Assembly: GCA_947374865.1 (NCBI GenBank)
Contig: CANCDR010000009.1
Coordinates: 44,926-108,925, forward strand
Length of the DNA stretch: 64,000 nt
Direction: 5' to 3'
DNA from: Oxalobacteraceae bacterium
GTDB lineage: Bacteria > Pseudomonadota > Gammaproteobacteria > Burkholderiales > Burkholderiaceae_D
Part shown: positions 26,166-35,514 of the stretch, in pieces
Position numbering within the stretch: position 1 is the first letter of the stretch
How the letters are laid out: each line of letters starts with the position of its first letter
Made by a program: the position numbers and the translations under genes
The notes under the pieces: model-generated
What the model was told of the DNA's origin: nothing
The model's database searches: none
What the model saw: only the letters and a program-made list of their open reading frames with translations

Positions 26166-27884
26166 TTACAGCACCTCACTCGCATGATCAGCCAGTCGCG
26201 AACGTTCGCCGCGCGCTAAGGTCACATGCCCGCCATGCGCCCAGCCCTTGAAGCGATCGACCACATAGGTCAGGCCGCTCGAACCTTCGGTAAGGTAAGG
26301 CGTATCGATCTGGGCGATATTACCCAGACAGATAATCTTGGTCCCCGGACCGGCACGCGTGACCAAGGTCTTGATCTGCTTTGGCGTCAGGTTTTGTGCT
26401 TCGTCGATAATCAGGAACTTATTAACGAAGGTACGGCCGCGCATAAAGTTGAGTGACTTGATCTTGATGCGTGAACGGATCAAATCTTGTGTCGCAGCGC
26501 GACCCCATTCACCGGCATCGGTGTCGGACTTATTGAGCACTTCGAGGTTATCGTCAAACGCACCCATCCACGGTGACATCTTTTCTTCTTCAGTACCCGG
26601 TAAAAAGCCGATGTCTTCACCCACCGGCACGGTCACACGGGTGACGATGATTTCGTTATACAGCTTGGTCTCGAGAACTTGTGCTAAGCCTGCCGCTAGT
26701 GCCAGCAGAGTTTTGCCGGTGCCGGCCTGGCCGAGCAGCGAGACGAAATCGCATTCCGGATTCATCAGCAAATTGAGGGCAAAATTTTGCTCCCGATTGC
26801 GTGCCGTGATGCCCCAGACAGCGTTTTTGTTATGACTATAGTCGCGCAAAGTCTGGATGACAGCTGTTTTGCCATTGATCTGGGTAACTTGCCCATACAA
26901 GGGCGCTTCACCATTGCGCGGCTCGAGGAAAACAAACTGATTGACCAGGAAGGATGCCACTGCCGGACCGGTAACGCGGTAATAGGTATAGCCGGTGCCG
27001 TGTTTGTTTTCCTGCCACGACTCCATACCCTTGCCGTGTTTGCTCCAGAAATCATCTGGCAGCTGCTGGATACCGGAATATAGCAGGTCGGTATCTTCCA
27101 GCACATGGTCGTTAAAATATTCTTCGGCCGGCAATCCCAAGGCACGCGCCTTGATGCGCATGTTGATGTCTTTGGATACCAGCACCACCGGACGGCCAGG
27201 GTACTGCGATTCCAGCGCACGTACCACGCCCAGAATCTGGTTATCCGCTTTGCCGACCGGCAGACCTTCAGGTAATGAAATGTGCTGCAGCTTGGTCTGG
27301 AAAAACAGCCGGCCCTTGGCTTCCTTATTGCCCAGTTTGGCCAACAGAATACCGTTTTCGGTCGCATGTTCGTCCATGCCGGCCACCAGCGCATCGAGCG
27401 AGCGTGAAACCTGACGCGCGTTGCGGGCGACTTCCGACATGCCCTTTTTGTGATTATCGAGCTCTTCCAACGTCACCATCGGCAGATAAACGTCGTGTTC
27501 TTCAAAACGGAACAGGGACGTTGGATCGTGCATGAGCACGTTGGTATCAAGTACGAATAATTTTTTCACCCCGGCTTTGTCGCCGCTACGGCTAGCACCG
27601 GATTTAAGTTTGCCCTCAACCGCTTTGAGCGCAGGCTTGCTTTGCGCAGCGGGCGCTGTCGTGCTGCCTTGTTTGCTGCGCGCTGCTGGTGCAGCTGAAG
27701 CTGTCGGTGCTGTCGGTGTTTTCGCTGGTGCTGGAGCGAGTTTGACTGCTGCAGGGGCGGCTTTTAGGGGCGTGACGGCGGCCGGCGCGATCGCCGGCTT
27801 CATGCTTTTGCCTTTTTCCGCCTGCGGATAATCGCGTGGCGACAATAAGGCGGCGGGTTTGGCAGGGGGTTTCGGCAGTGGCAT
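26166..27884 (-). CDS. phoH: PIN domain plus PhoH-like ATPase (PhoH2/YlaK type)
   Basis: A 572-residue fusion. Residues about 1-105 are low-complexity Ala/Pro/Lys/Thr. The PIN RNase domain starts with KLFVLDTNVLMHDP (about 108-121). The PhoH ATPase has Walker A GQAGTGKT (about 384-391) and later LIIDEAQNLTP. PIN-PhoH proteins are proposed RNA helicase/nucleases. The ATG at 27884 has GAGG 5 bases upstream; the extra TTG just before it is not needed. The low-complexity N-terminal segment is longer than in many homologues. Confidence 0.92.
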   Translation of the reverse strand: MPLPKPPAKPAALLSPRDYPQAEKGKSMKPAIAPAAVTPLKAAPAAVKLAPAPAKTPTAPTASAAPAARSKQGSTTAPAAQSKPALKAVEGKLKSGASRSGDKAGVKKLFVLDTNVLMHDPTSLFRFEEHDVYLPMVTLEELDNHKKGMSEVARNARQVSRSLDALVAGMDEHATENGILLAKLGNKEAKGRLFFQTKLQHISLPEGLPVGKADNQILGVVRALESQYPGRPVVLVSKDINMRIKARALGLPAEEYFNDHVLEDTDLLYSGIQQLPDDFWSKHGKGMESWQENKHGTGYTYYRVTGPAVASFLVNQFVFLEPRNGEAPLYGQVTQINGKTAVIQTLRDYSHNKNAVWGITARNREQNFALNLLMNPECDFVSLLGQAGTGKTLLALAAGLAQVLETKLYNEIIVTRVTVPVGEDIGFLPGTEEEKMSPWMGAFDDNLEVLNKSDTDAGEWGRAATQDLIRSRIKIKSLNFMRGRTFVNKFLIIDEAQNLTPKQIKTLVTRAGPGTKIICLGNIAQIDTPYLTEGSSGLTYVVDRFKGWAHGGHVTLARGERSRLADHASEVL

Positions 27885-28014
27885 CAAGACCTCGAATTAA
27901 AAAGTTTCAGTGGGCACGGTATGTCTGTCACTCTGTACAGTATGACAGGAATGCGAAAAAAAGGCGTATAGCCGGTCATGAAAATCACCTCAGCTGCTGG
28001 GAGGCTTGAGAAGT

Positions 28015-28056
28015 AAAAAAGCCGTTCAGAAAGATCCGTGATCTTTCTGAAACGGC
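28015..28056 (-). terminator. Rho-independent terminator after bcp
   Basis: Near-perfect stem: GCCGTTCAGAAAGATC (28021-28036) pairs with GATCTTTCTGAAACGGC (28040-28056) around 3 bases with a single bulge. On the minus strand a run of six T follows. It lies 70 bases after the bcp stop. Confidence 0.92.
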
Positions 28057-28125
28057 CTCCTGTTCTTGGGTCAGCGTCCTGAGTAAAATAAGTACCCCAA
28101 TCTTTTATTCGATACTTAGAAAGCG

Positions 28126-28641
28126 TCATGAAGCCAGAGTTTTTACGTAAGACAGAACTTCTTCGACATGCGAAGGAACCCGCACGCCACGCCACTCTTT
28201 GACCAATTTACCCTGCGCGTCTATGACGAAGGTGGAACGCTCAATGCCGCGTACCTGCTTGCCATACATATTTTTCATTTTCATGACATTGAACATCAGA
28301 CAAAGGGTTTCGTCCGGATCGGTGATCAGTTCGAAAGGTAAGGCGAGTTTATTCTTGAAACCTTCGTGTGAGCGCAAACTGTCGCGACTGACACCGATGA
28401 TGGCAGTATTGGCCTTTGAGAATTCGGGGGAATGATCGCGGAAAGCCAGGCTTTCAGTGGTGCAGCCGGGGGTATTATCTTTGGGATAAAAATACAGGAC
28501 CAGATTCTTGCCGCGATAATCTGTCAGCTGAAAGGGCTTTTCACCCGTCATCACCGCCGAAAAATCGGGGACCAGCAAGTTAATCGCCGACACTGCTTCG
28601 GTTCCTGTTTTTGCTCCTACGCTTGCGCCTGCTTCTGCCAT
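28126..28641 (-). CDS. bcp: Thioredoxin-dependent peroxiredoxin, Bcp/PrxQ type
   Basis: Reduces hydrogen and organic peroxides. 171 residues with the peroxidatic Cys60 in YPKDNTPGCTTE and the family sequences VLYFYPKD and GVSRDS. Many Bcp proteins carry a resolving Cys five residues on; here that position is occupied by a non-Cys residue (CTTESLAF), so this is a one-Cys form or is resolved by another thiol. Start at MAEAG (28641) with GGAG 7 bases upstream. It follows arnD by 100 bases and is probably a separate unit. Confidence 0.93.
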   Translation of the reverse strand: MAEAGASVGAKTGTEAVSAINLLVPDFSAVMTGEKPFQLTDYRGKNLVLYFYPKDNTPGCTTESLAFRDHSPEFSKANTAIIGVSRDSLRSHEGFKNKLALPFELITDPDETLCLMFNVMKMKNMYGKQVRGIERSTFVIDAQGKLVKEWRGVRVPSHVEEVLSYVKTLAS

Positions 28642-28741
28642 GCTGCTGCTCCGTTCTTTTTGACTACTTGGTTCGTATCGCATCGCTCAGGGTCAAGGTC
28701 AGCTTTTGCCTGACTTGCGCCCGATCTGACTCCGATTGGAA

Positions 28742-29680
28742 TCACGCCTGTACGATGAGTTCACCGGAACGTCCCGGCAAACATCCCCAGCTTACTGGGC
28801 TAATAGGTAATGACTGGTTTTGAATCTTTGCATACTGTTCGGCCATCGAGATCAGTTCGTAACCTTGCTTGCGCCAGCCTGATAATAGAATCTCTAAGAT
28901 GGGGGCGAGTTTTTGTCCTTCAAGCTCGGCGTGTAAAGTGAACACATGATCGCGCGGGCTAGCCGTTAAAGCCAGAATTCTATCAGCGATATTCGACGTA
29001 TTGATGACTTTGCCATCGATTTCACGACCCAGCATCTCATCCAGGGTCGGTAAGGTGGTCGGCAGCTGAATGTGCGACAAAGTTCCGTTTTCTGTCTGTA
29101 CGCGATAGGGTCCGGCCTGTGGATCGCACAGGCTGCCATCTTCGTTGAGCCGACAGCGGCCATCGGATGCGTAGGCGATACCAAATGCATCGAGCTGCGC
29201 AAACGCGGCCGCATTCATTTGCCAGCCCGCCGCACCGTGGGTGGCTGGCGGACTGCCAAAGATGGCGCAAAAACGCGCATACGACTGCTGCATAGTGTTG
29301 ATGGTCCATGCGGCATCGCTGTGGCGAACATTGTCTTGCCAGACCACGTGGTCCCAGGTGTGGATGCCGCATTCGAAGCCGGCATCGCGCACCTGGCGCA
29401 TCTGTTCAGCGCAGTCCGCGCCAATATCCGGCGCTGGCAGCAGAACGCCGTACATGAGCGTCTTCAGGCCATAATGTTCGACCACCGAGGTGCGCGAAAC
29501 CTTGCTGAAAAAGCCCGGCCGAAAAGCCCGGCGCAGCGCCCAGCCGGTATGGTCTGGTCCGAGCGAAAACAGAAATGTAGCTTGGGCCGCATTCGCTTTC
29601 AGCAGTTTTACCAGATTGAGCACGCCTTCGCGGGTGCCACGATAGGTATCAACGTCGATCTTGAGCGTAATAGAGTGCAC
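28742..29680 (-). CDS. arnD: 4-deoxy-4-formamido-L-arabinose-phosphoundecaprenol deformylase ArnD
   Basis: NodB-type polysaccharide deacetylase of 312 residues that removes the formyl group from undecaprenyl-phosphate-Ara4FN before transfer of aminoarabinose to lipid A. Metal and catalytic motifs: KIDVDTYRGT (Asp9, Asp11) and GIHTWDHVVWQD; ArnD-specific GPDHTGWALRRAF follows. It begins 7 bases after the decarboxylase gene. Last gene of the arn operon; no flippase gene (arnE/arnF) follows. Confidence 0.93.
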   Translation of the reverse strand: MHSITLKIDVDTYRGTREGVLNLVKLLKANAAQATFLFSLGPDHTGWALRRAFRPGFFSKVSRTSVVEHYGLKTLMYGVLLPAPDIGADCAEQMRQVRDAGFECGIHTWDHVVWQDNVRHSDAAWTINTMQQSYARFCAIFGSPPATHGAAGWQMNAAAFAQLDAFGIAYASDGRCRLNEDGSLCDPQAGPYRVQTENGTLSHIQLPTTLPTLDEMLGREIDGKVINTSNIADRILALTASPRDHVFTLHAELEGQKLAPILEILLSGWRKQGYELISMAEQYAKIQNQSLPISPVSWGCLPGRSGELIVQA

Positions 29681-29687
29681 GACAGCC

Positions 29688-30743
29688 TTAATCCATCAAG
29701 GCTTTCGCCTCGGCGACCTGACCACGATAAGCATCAAAAATATTGCGCAGCGTATCGGCCATGGTGGTGCTCGGCGCCCATTCCAGTTCTTCGCAGGTAT
29801 TGGTGATTTTCGGTACCCGGTTCTGTACGTCCTGGTAGCCCGTACCGTAGTAGGCGGCGGAAGTGGTGTGCGTGATCTGCACCTTGCTGGCCGCGTCGGC
29901 GTACTCGGGATAATCGGCTGCCAGCTTGAGCATCATGCTGGCCAAGTCGGCGATCGAATAATTATTTACCGGATTACCGATGTTATAAATTTTTCCTGAG
30001 GCGATGCCGTCTTTGTTGGCGATAATTTTGATCAGCGCATCGATACCGTCATCAATGTAAGTGAACGCACGTTTTTGCTGACCGCCGTCGACTAAGGAGA
30101 TATTCTCGCCGCGCACGATGTGACCAAAGAACTGGGTCACGACGCGCGAAGAACCTTCCTTCGGTGTGTGGATCGAATCGAGACCGGCGCCAATCCAGTT
30201 AAACGGACGGAACAGCGTGAAGTTCAGGCCATCTTCCATGCCATAGCCCCAGATAACGCGGTCCATGAGCTGCTTGGCGCAGGAATAAATCCAGCGCGGC
30301 TTATTGATCGGGCCGCAGATCAGTTCTGATTCGTCCGGATCAAATTGCTCGTCGTGGCACATGCCATAGACTTCAGAGGTGGAAGGAAAGACCAGGTGTT
30401 TGCCATATTTGGCGGCTGAGCGAACGATCGGTAAGTTAGCTTCGAAATCGAGCTCAAACACGCGCAGCGGTTTTTTAACATAGGTCGATGGCGTTGCGAT
30501 CGCGACTAAAGGCAGAATGACATCGCATTTTTTAACGTGATACTCAACCCATTCCTTATTGATCGTGATGTCGCCTTCAAAGAAGTGCATGCGCGATTTG
30601 TATTCTGGATTATCGAGGATGTCGGTGATACGGTCGGTCATCATGTCCATGCCATAGACGTGCCAGTCAGTGGTTTCCAAAATACGCTTTGACAGATGGT
30701 GGCCAATGAAACCATTAACGCCGAGGATGAGGACTTTTTTCAT
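29688..30743 (-). CDS. arnA: UDP-glucuronate decarboxylase (ArnA C-terminal half as a separate gene)
   Basis: NAD-dependent SDR/epimerase-fold enzyme of 351 residues, oxidatively decarboxylates UDP-glucuronate to the UDP-4-keto-pentose used for Ara4N. Rossmann motif GVNGFIGHHL (residues 8-17), catalytic Ser-Glu in PSTSEVYG, and YSCAKQLMDR with the Tyr-x3-Lys pair. In E. coli this is the C-terminal domain of bifunctional ArnA; here it is encoded alone, with the formyltransferase as the preceding gene, separated by 79 bases. Good start MKKVLILG. Confidence 0.93.
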   Translation of the reverse strand: MKKVLILGVNGFIGHHLSKRILETTDWHVYGMDMMTDRITDILDNPEYKSRMHFFEGDITINKEWVEYHVKKCDVILPLVAIATPSTYVKKPLRVFELDFEANLPIVRSAAKYGKHLVFPSTSEVYGMCHDEQFDPDESELICGPINKPRWIYSCAKQLMDRVIWGYGMEDGLNFTLFRPFNWIGAGLDSIHTPKEGSSRVVTQFFGHIVRGENISLVDGGQQKRAFTYIDDGIDALIKIIANKDGIASGKIYNIGNPVNNYSIADLASMMLKLAADYPEYADAASKVQITHTTSAAYYGTGYQDVQNRVPKITNTCEELEWAPSTTMADTLRNIFDAYRGQVAEAKALMD

Positions 30744-30822
30744 GAGAGTTCTTTATAAGTTTGTTAAATGAGTTAAATATTGGTGATCCGGGTGTTTCGT
30801 CGATCGAATTAGGTCGCCATGT

Positions 30823-31728
30823 TTAGTCAGCCTGCGCCAGCAGAATTTGCAAGGCCTGCGCCGTAACGGGCTGAGCGTCACAAAGCAGGGTCTCAATCCG
30901 GATGGCGCGACCATCGCCGCAAACGCCAAAGATGCAATTATCCACTACTGCCAGACCCGGGGGCAAATCGGCTGAAAAATTCCCTGCCAAACGCGCCTTG
31001 CCGATGACGTAAGTCGTTGTACCGATCTGCGTCCATGCGCCAGGGTAGGGCGGTGCGACAGCGCGATGCAGGTTATACACGGTCTGTGCCGGCTGCTGCC
31101 AGTCGATGCGGCCGTCTTCGGGCCGGCGGCCGCCAAAATAGCTGCCGTGTGACAGATCATTGGGCAGATGGGGTGTTTGACCGGCCATAATGAGCGGCAG
31201 GGCTTGCCACAGCGTCTGTTCGGCAGCGACGGTCAGTTTGCCGAAGACTTCATAGGCGGTATCGTCGGGCAGGATGGGTACCATCGTTTGCGCGACGATC
31301 GCTCCGGCATCCGGCTTGGCAGCCATTTCATGCAGGGTCGCACCGGTTTCGGTTTCGCCATGCAGCACGGCCCAATTAACCGGCACACGACCGCGGTACT
31401 TAGGCAGCAGTGAGCCATGCATGTTGTAAGCGCCTTTTTTGGCCAGGGCCAGAAGCCCAACAGGCAACATGTGGCGGTAATAAAAGCTGAAAATAAAATC
31501 GGGATCCAGCGCCCGAATGCGTTCAAACAGTTCCGGTGCGGCAGGGTCGGTAGGGGTAATGCTGGGGATGCCGAATTCGGCACAGGTCTGGGCGACGGAA
31601 TCAAACCAGATCGTCTCGGCCGGATTATCTTCATGCGTGACGACTAGTGCCACCTCAATGCCGCGCGCAGCCAATACCCTCAGGCAGCGCACGCCGACAT
31701 TATGGTAGCCAAAAACGACAGCGCGCAT
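30823..31728 (-). CDS. UDP-4-amino-4-deoxy-L-arabinose formyltransferase (ArnA N-terminal half as a separate gene)
   Basis: N10-formyltetrahydrofolate-dependent transferase of 301 residues corresponding to the N-terminal domain of ArnA. The catalytic Asn and His lie in YNMHGSLLPKYRGRVPVNWA-type sequence (about residues 98-117) and the Asp in AKPDAGAIV. Formylates UDP-Ara4N so that ArnC can transfer it to undecaprenyl phosphate. The ATG overlaps the arnC stop by one base (TGATG), indicating coupled translation. Confidence 0.92.
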   Translation of the reverse strand: MRAVVFGYHNVGVRCLRVLAARGIEVALVVTHEDNPAETIWFDSVAQTCAEFGIPSITPTDPAAPELFERIRALDPDFIFSFYYRHMLPVGLLALAKKGAYNMHGSLLPKYRGRVPVNWAVLHGETETGATLHEMAAKPDAGAIVAQTMVPILPDDTAYEVFGKLTVAAEQTLWQALPLIMAGQTPHLPNDLSHGSYFGGRRPEDGRIDWQQPAQTVYNLHRAVAPPYPGAWTQIGTTTYVIGKARLAGNFSADLPPGLAVVDNCIFGVCGDGRAIRIETLLCDAQPVTAQALQILLAQAD

Positions 31729-32675
31729 CAGGAAGTCTGCTCCGATGACTGCTCGAGAATCGTCTGCACCACATAGCGCGGACGTCCGCGCACCTGCAGA
31801 TAAATACGGCCCACATATTCACCGACGATGCCGATGCCAAACAGGATCACGCCCATCAGAAAAAAGGCAATTGCAAACAGGGTAAATACCCCCTCGACTT
31901 CGGCGCCGAGCGCAAAGCGACGCACCAGCAAAAGGACAAACAAGCCAGCCGAGAGAATCGACAGAGCGATGCCCAGCATGGAAAAAAACTGCAGCGGCAT
32001 AAGCGAAAAGCCGGTGACCAGATCAAAGTTCAGCCGCACTAAACTGTAGAGCGAATATTTGGATTCGCCGGCGGCGCGTTCTTCATGCTCGACAATAATC
32101 TCGGTGGGCTTGCGGGCGAAGGTGTAGGCCAGCGCCGGCACGAAGGTATTGACTTCGCTGCACTGGTTAATCAGATCGATCACATTCCGGCCATAGGCGC
32201 GCAACATATTGCCTTGATCGGTCATTTGAATATGGGTGATGCGTTCACGCAGCCGGTTCATGGCTTTGGAGGCGATGGTGCGCCAGGCGGAATCCTGCCG
32301 TTCGCGGCGGATCGAGCCGACATAGTCGTACCCTTCACGCATTTTGGCGATCAAATGGCGCACTTCTTCGGGCGGATTCTGCAAGTCGGCATCCAGCGTG
32401 ACGACGATATCGCCCCGGGTCGCCTGAAAGCCGGCCAGAATCGCCATGTGCTGACCATAATTGCCGTTAAATAGCACCACCCGCGTGACATCCGGGCGCA
32501 GGCGAAACTGGTCGGCTAATATTTGCGGCGAACGATCGCGGCTACCGTCGTTGACGAAGATGATTTCGTAGGACGTGTCGAGCGCATCGAGGGCCGGGTA
32601 CAGGCGGGCGAAAAGCTGATCCAGTCCCGCTTCTTCGTTATAAATCGGGATGACAACGGAAATTTCTGGTTTCAT
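31728..32675 (-). CDS. arnC: Undecaprenyl-phosphate 4-deoxy-4-formamido-L-arabinose transferase ArnC
   Basis: Family 2 glycosyltransferase of 315 residues that loads Ara4FN onto undecaprenyl phosphate. N-terminal GT-A domain with VVIPIYNEEAGLDQLF and DADLQNPPEE; QMTDQGNMLRAY; two C-terminal membrane helices at about residues 230-290. Start at MKPEISVV (32675). Located between arnB and the formyltransferase gene. Confidence 0.93.
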   Translation of the reverse strand: MKPEISVVIPIYNEEAGLDQLFARLYPALDALDTSYEIIFVNDGSRDRSPQILADQFRLRPDVTRVVLFNGNYGQHMAILAGFQATRGDIVVTLDADLQNPPEEVRHLIAKMREGYDYVGSIRRERQDSAWRTIASKAMNRLRERITHIQMTDQGNMLRAYGRNVIDLINQCSEVNTFVPALAYTFARKPTEIIVEHEERAAGESKYSLYSLVRLNFDLVTGFSLMPLQFFSMLGIALSILSAGLFVLLLVRRFALGAEVEGVFTLFAIAFFLMGVILFGIGIVGEYVGRIYLQVRGRPRYVVQTILEQSSEQTS

Positions 32676-32716
32676 CGGCAGCAGTAAAGTGGTGAGTGAA
32701 TCGTGGTGAATAAATC

Positions 32717-33841
32717 TTAATGGGCCAGTATGGCATTGGTAGCGGCAACGACGCGTTCCACATCGGCGGCTGTCATGGTCGGGAACAGCGGCAGAGTGAC
32801 GATCTGCCGGCAAACTCGCTCAGCGACCGGGAACATGCCTTCTTTAAAGCCGCGTGCGCGGTACATCGAAAACAAATGAATCGGCGCGTAATGAAAACCG
32901 ATGCCAATTTTTTCCTGCAGCATGCGCTCCATGAAGTCGCTGCGCTTGATTCGTTCTGGCAGCACGATGTGAAACATATGCCAGTTCATATTGTCAAAAT
33001 CGGCCAGCGGTAGTTCGGCGCCGGTTTTGGCCTCAAACTGATCGCCGAAGCTGGCAAAATAATGCTGCGCTAATTGCTTGCGTTTGGCATTGAATTCGTC
33101 GAGCCGCTTGAATTGTCCCAGACCGATGGCCGCTGCAATGTCGGTCATATTGTATTTGCCGCCCAAGACCTCGACGTCGATGCCATCATGGCCGCTGCGG
33201 CTGACACCTTGTAGGCGATATTTTTCTGCCAGTCGCGCTTCTTCGGCGTTATTGAGGACCAGACAGCCGCCCTCGGAGGTGGTAATGTTTTTATTCACCT
33301 GAAACGAAAAAGACACGAAGTCACCAATGGCGCCGATACGCTGGCCGCGCCAGGTCGAGCCGATCGCCTGCGCGGCATCTTCGACGACGCGTAATTGATA
33401 TTTTTTAGCGATCGCATACAGGCGGTCCATGTCGACCGGCAGGCCCGACATGAACACGGGAATGATGGCCTTGGTGCGCGGCGTGATGGCTGCTTCGACG
33501 CAATCGAGGTCAATATTGTGTGACTTCGGATCGATGTCGGCAAAGACTGGCGTCGCGCCGACTTCGATGATGACGTTCGATGTCGCGACCCATGAATTGG
33601 GCGTGGTGATGACTTCGTCTCCCGGTCCGATACCGGCGATGCGCAACGCAATCTCCATCGTACAGGTGCCGGAGTTGAAAGTGCGCACAGGACGGCCACC
33701 AAAATACGCCGACAGCGTGGCTTCCAGTTCCTGCACCCGCGGGCCGCTAGTCAACCAGCCTGAGCGCAAGACATCGCCGACGGCGGCGATGGTATCTTCA
33801 TCGATGGTGGGCTTGGTAAAGGGCAGAAATGTCTGGGTCAT
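32717..33841 (-). CDS. arnB: UDP-4-amino-4-deoxy-L-arabinose--oxoglutarate aminotransferase ArnB
   Basis: PLP enzyme of the DegT/DnrJ/EryC1 family, 374 residues, which aminates the UDP-4-keto-pentose with glutamate. The PLP Lys is Lys184 in QVNKNITTSEGG; other landmarks are SGWLTSGPRV, NSGTCTMEIAL and VEDAAQAIG. The ATG overlaps the arnT stop by 4 bases (ATGA), so the two are translationally coupled. Confidence 0.93.
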   Translation of the reverse strand: MTQTFLPFTKPTIDEDTIAAVGDVLRSGWLTSGPRVQELEATLSAYFGGRPVRTFNSGTCTMEIALRIAGIGPGDEVITTPNSWVATSNVIIEVGATPVFADIDPKSHNIDLDCVEAAITPRTKAIIPVFMSGLPVDMDRLYAIAKKYQLRVVEDAAQAIGSTWRGQRIGAIGDFVSFSFQVNKNITTSEGGCLVLNNAEEARLAEKYRLQGVSRSGHDGIDVEVLGGKYNMTDIAAAIGLGQFKRLDEFNAKRKQLAQHYFASFGDQFEAKTGAELPLADFDNMNWHMFHIVLPERIKRSDFMERMLQEKIGIGFHYAPIHLFSMYRARGFKEGMFPVAERVCRQIVTLPLFPTMTAADVERVVAATNAILAH

Positions 33842-35514
33842 GGTGATTTGATTAATTCTTGTGGATCGTTGGCGATCACGACGCGACGCGAATCCTGGGC
33901 GATCACTCTCACGGGGGCGCCGCGTTTGCGTAATTCCGACAGTATATCGGGTCGGGTGATCGCGATGGCTTTTTTACCGTTTTGCCATTCGATCAGGAAG
34001 CCATCCAGCGTTGGATACCAAAGCTGCGGCTCCTGTGTGAGGCCGAATTCGAGTTCGTCGGTATGCGCCACCAGGGTCATGGTACGGCGCAAATAAAAGG
34101 GCAGCGTCTGATCATATAAGCCAATCGCAAACAGCTTGACCTGCGGTCCCAGCTCGGCCTGGATCGCCGGCACCATCGGCAGGCCGGAGCGATAGCGGCC
34201 ATAGGGCTCGGTCGCCAAAATCGCCATCTGGCCAGCTAAGTAGCCGCCAATTGCCAGGGTCAGCGTTGCACGCAGTCGCAGATCGGGATGATTTTTTTTC
34301 ACCCACCACAGCACGAGTGCGCCACTCAATAACATCAGTAAGGCGGCTGCCAGTGCAGCTGGCTGGGCTGCCTGGTAATGTGCGAGTTCGCGCGCATCTT
34401 TGGTCCAGCCACTGATTTGCGGCAGTATAGCTAAGCCGGCAATGCCCAGCAAACCCATGATCGCACCAGCATTGATCCAGGTGGCGCGGCCCGCAATTTG
34501 CAAATGCAGGGCGATCAAGAGCGCCAGTGCAGGAAAGATCGGCAAAATATAGGACGGCAGTTTGGAGCCCGATACGCTGAAAAATAAAAAGATAAAACCA
34601 GACCAGACCAGTAGCAGTTTCCCCGGCTGAAACTCGTTCGATTCACTGCGCCAGCCGCGCCACAGCCCGTGCAGTAAGACGCTGGTCCAGGGAAATAGCC
34701 CGACCAACAGCAAAGGAATAAAGTAATACCAGGCGCCTTCGCGGTGGTGCACATGGCTGGTAAAACGTTGCAGATGTTCGTGAATAAAAAAGAAATGCGC
34801 AAACTCGGGATTTTGCAAGGACACCAAAATAAACCAGGGTGCGGTGATAGCAAAAAACGTCAGCAATCCCGCCAGCAGATGCAGGCGGCGCCAGATGGCC
34901 CAGTCGCGCGCGATGAAGGTGTACAGCACCAGCACCGCCCCCGGCAGCACCAAGCCGATCAGTCCCTTCGACAGCACCGCCAAAGCCATACCGGCCCAGC
35001 AGAGCAGCATCCACAGACGCTGTTCACGCGCGCCAGCGTGGGGATTTTGTCCCAGCAGCAGACCGCACAGTGCGAGCGTCATCATGCCCGACAAGCCCAT
35101 GTCGAGCGTATTAATGTGGCCCAGTCCAGCCCACCAGAAACTCGAGGCCAGCACCAGGCCCGCTGCAGCGCCGACAGCGGGTGAAAAGACCCGCCGACCG
35201 GCATGCCAGGTCAGGCCGATGCCGAGTAGTCCGCACAGGCCGGTCCAGAGACGTGCCTGCCATTCGCCCAGGCCAAACAGCTTGAAGGCGAGGGCCGTCA
35301 TCCAGACCTGCAGCGGTGGTTTTTCAAAATATTTGATCGCGTTCAGGCGTGGCGTGAGCCAGTCACCGGTGGCGAGCATTTCGCGCGCCATCTCGGCATA
35401 GCGACCTTCGTCGGTCGGCACCAGACTGCGCGCCCCTAGGCCATGCAGCCACGAAAGCAGGAATAGCAGCAGCACGATCCAGATCAGCGCGCGGGATTGG
35501 GTCCAGTTTTTCAT
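33838..35514 (-). CDS. arnT: Lipid A aminoarabinose transferase ArnT
   Basis: Integral membrane GT83 glycosyltransferase of 558 residues that moves L-Ara4N from undecaprenyl phosphate to lipid A in the periplasm, lowering the negative charge that polymyxin binds. First periplasmic loop motif PTDEGRYAEMAREM and later YFEKPPLQVW are the conserved catalytic region; about 12 hydrophobic segments precede a soluble C-terminal domain. ATG overlaps the stop of the preceding Mth938-like gene (ATGA). In E. coli arnT is near the end of the operon; here it is near its front. Confidence 0.92.
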   Translation of the reverse strand: MKNWTQSRALIWIVLLLFLLSWLHGLGARSLVPTDEGRYAEMAREMLATGDWLTPRLNAIKYFEKPPLQVWMTALAFKLFGLGEWQARLWTGLCGLLGIGLTWHAGRRVFSPAVGAAAGLVLASSFWWAGLGHINTLDMGLSGMMTLALCGLLLGQNPHAGAREQRLWMLLCWAGMALAVLSKGLIGLVLPGAVLVLYTFIARDWAIWRRLHLLAGLLTFFAITAPWFILVSLQNPEFAHFFFIHEHLQRFTSHVHHREGAWYYFIPLLLVGLFPWTSVLLHGLWRGWRSESNEFQPGKLLLVWSGFIFLFFSVSGSKLPSYILPIFPALALLIALHLQIAGRATWINAGAIMGLLGIAGLAILPQISGWTKDARELAHYQAAQPAALAAALLMLLSGALVLWWVKKNHPDLRLRATLTLAIGGYLAGQMAILATEPYGRYRSGLPMVPAIQAELGPQVKLFAIGLYDQTLPFYLRRTMTLVAHTDELEFGLTQEPQLWYPTLDGFLIEWQNGKKAIAITRPDILSELRKRGAPVRVIAQDSRRVVIANDPQELIKSP

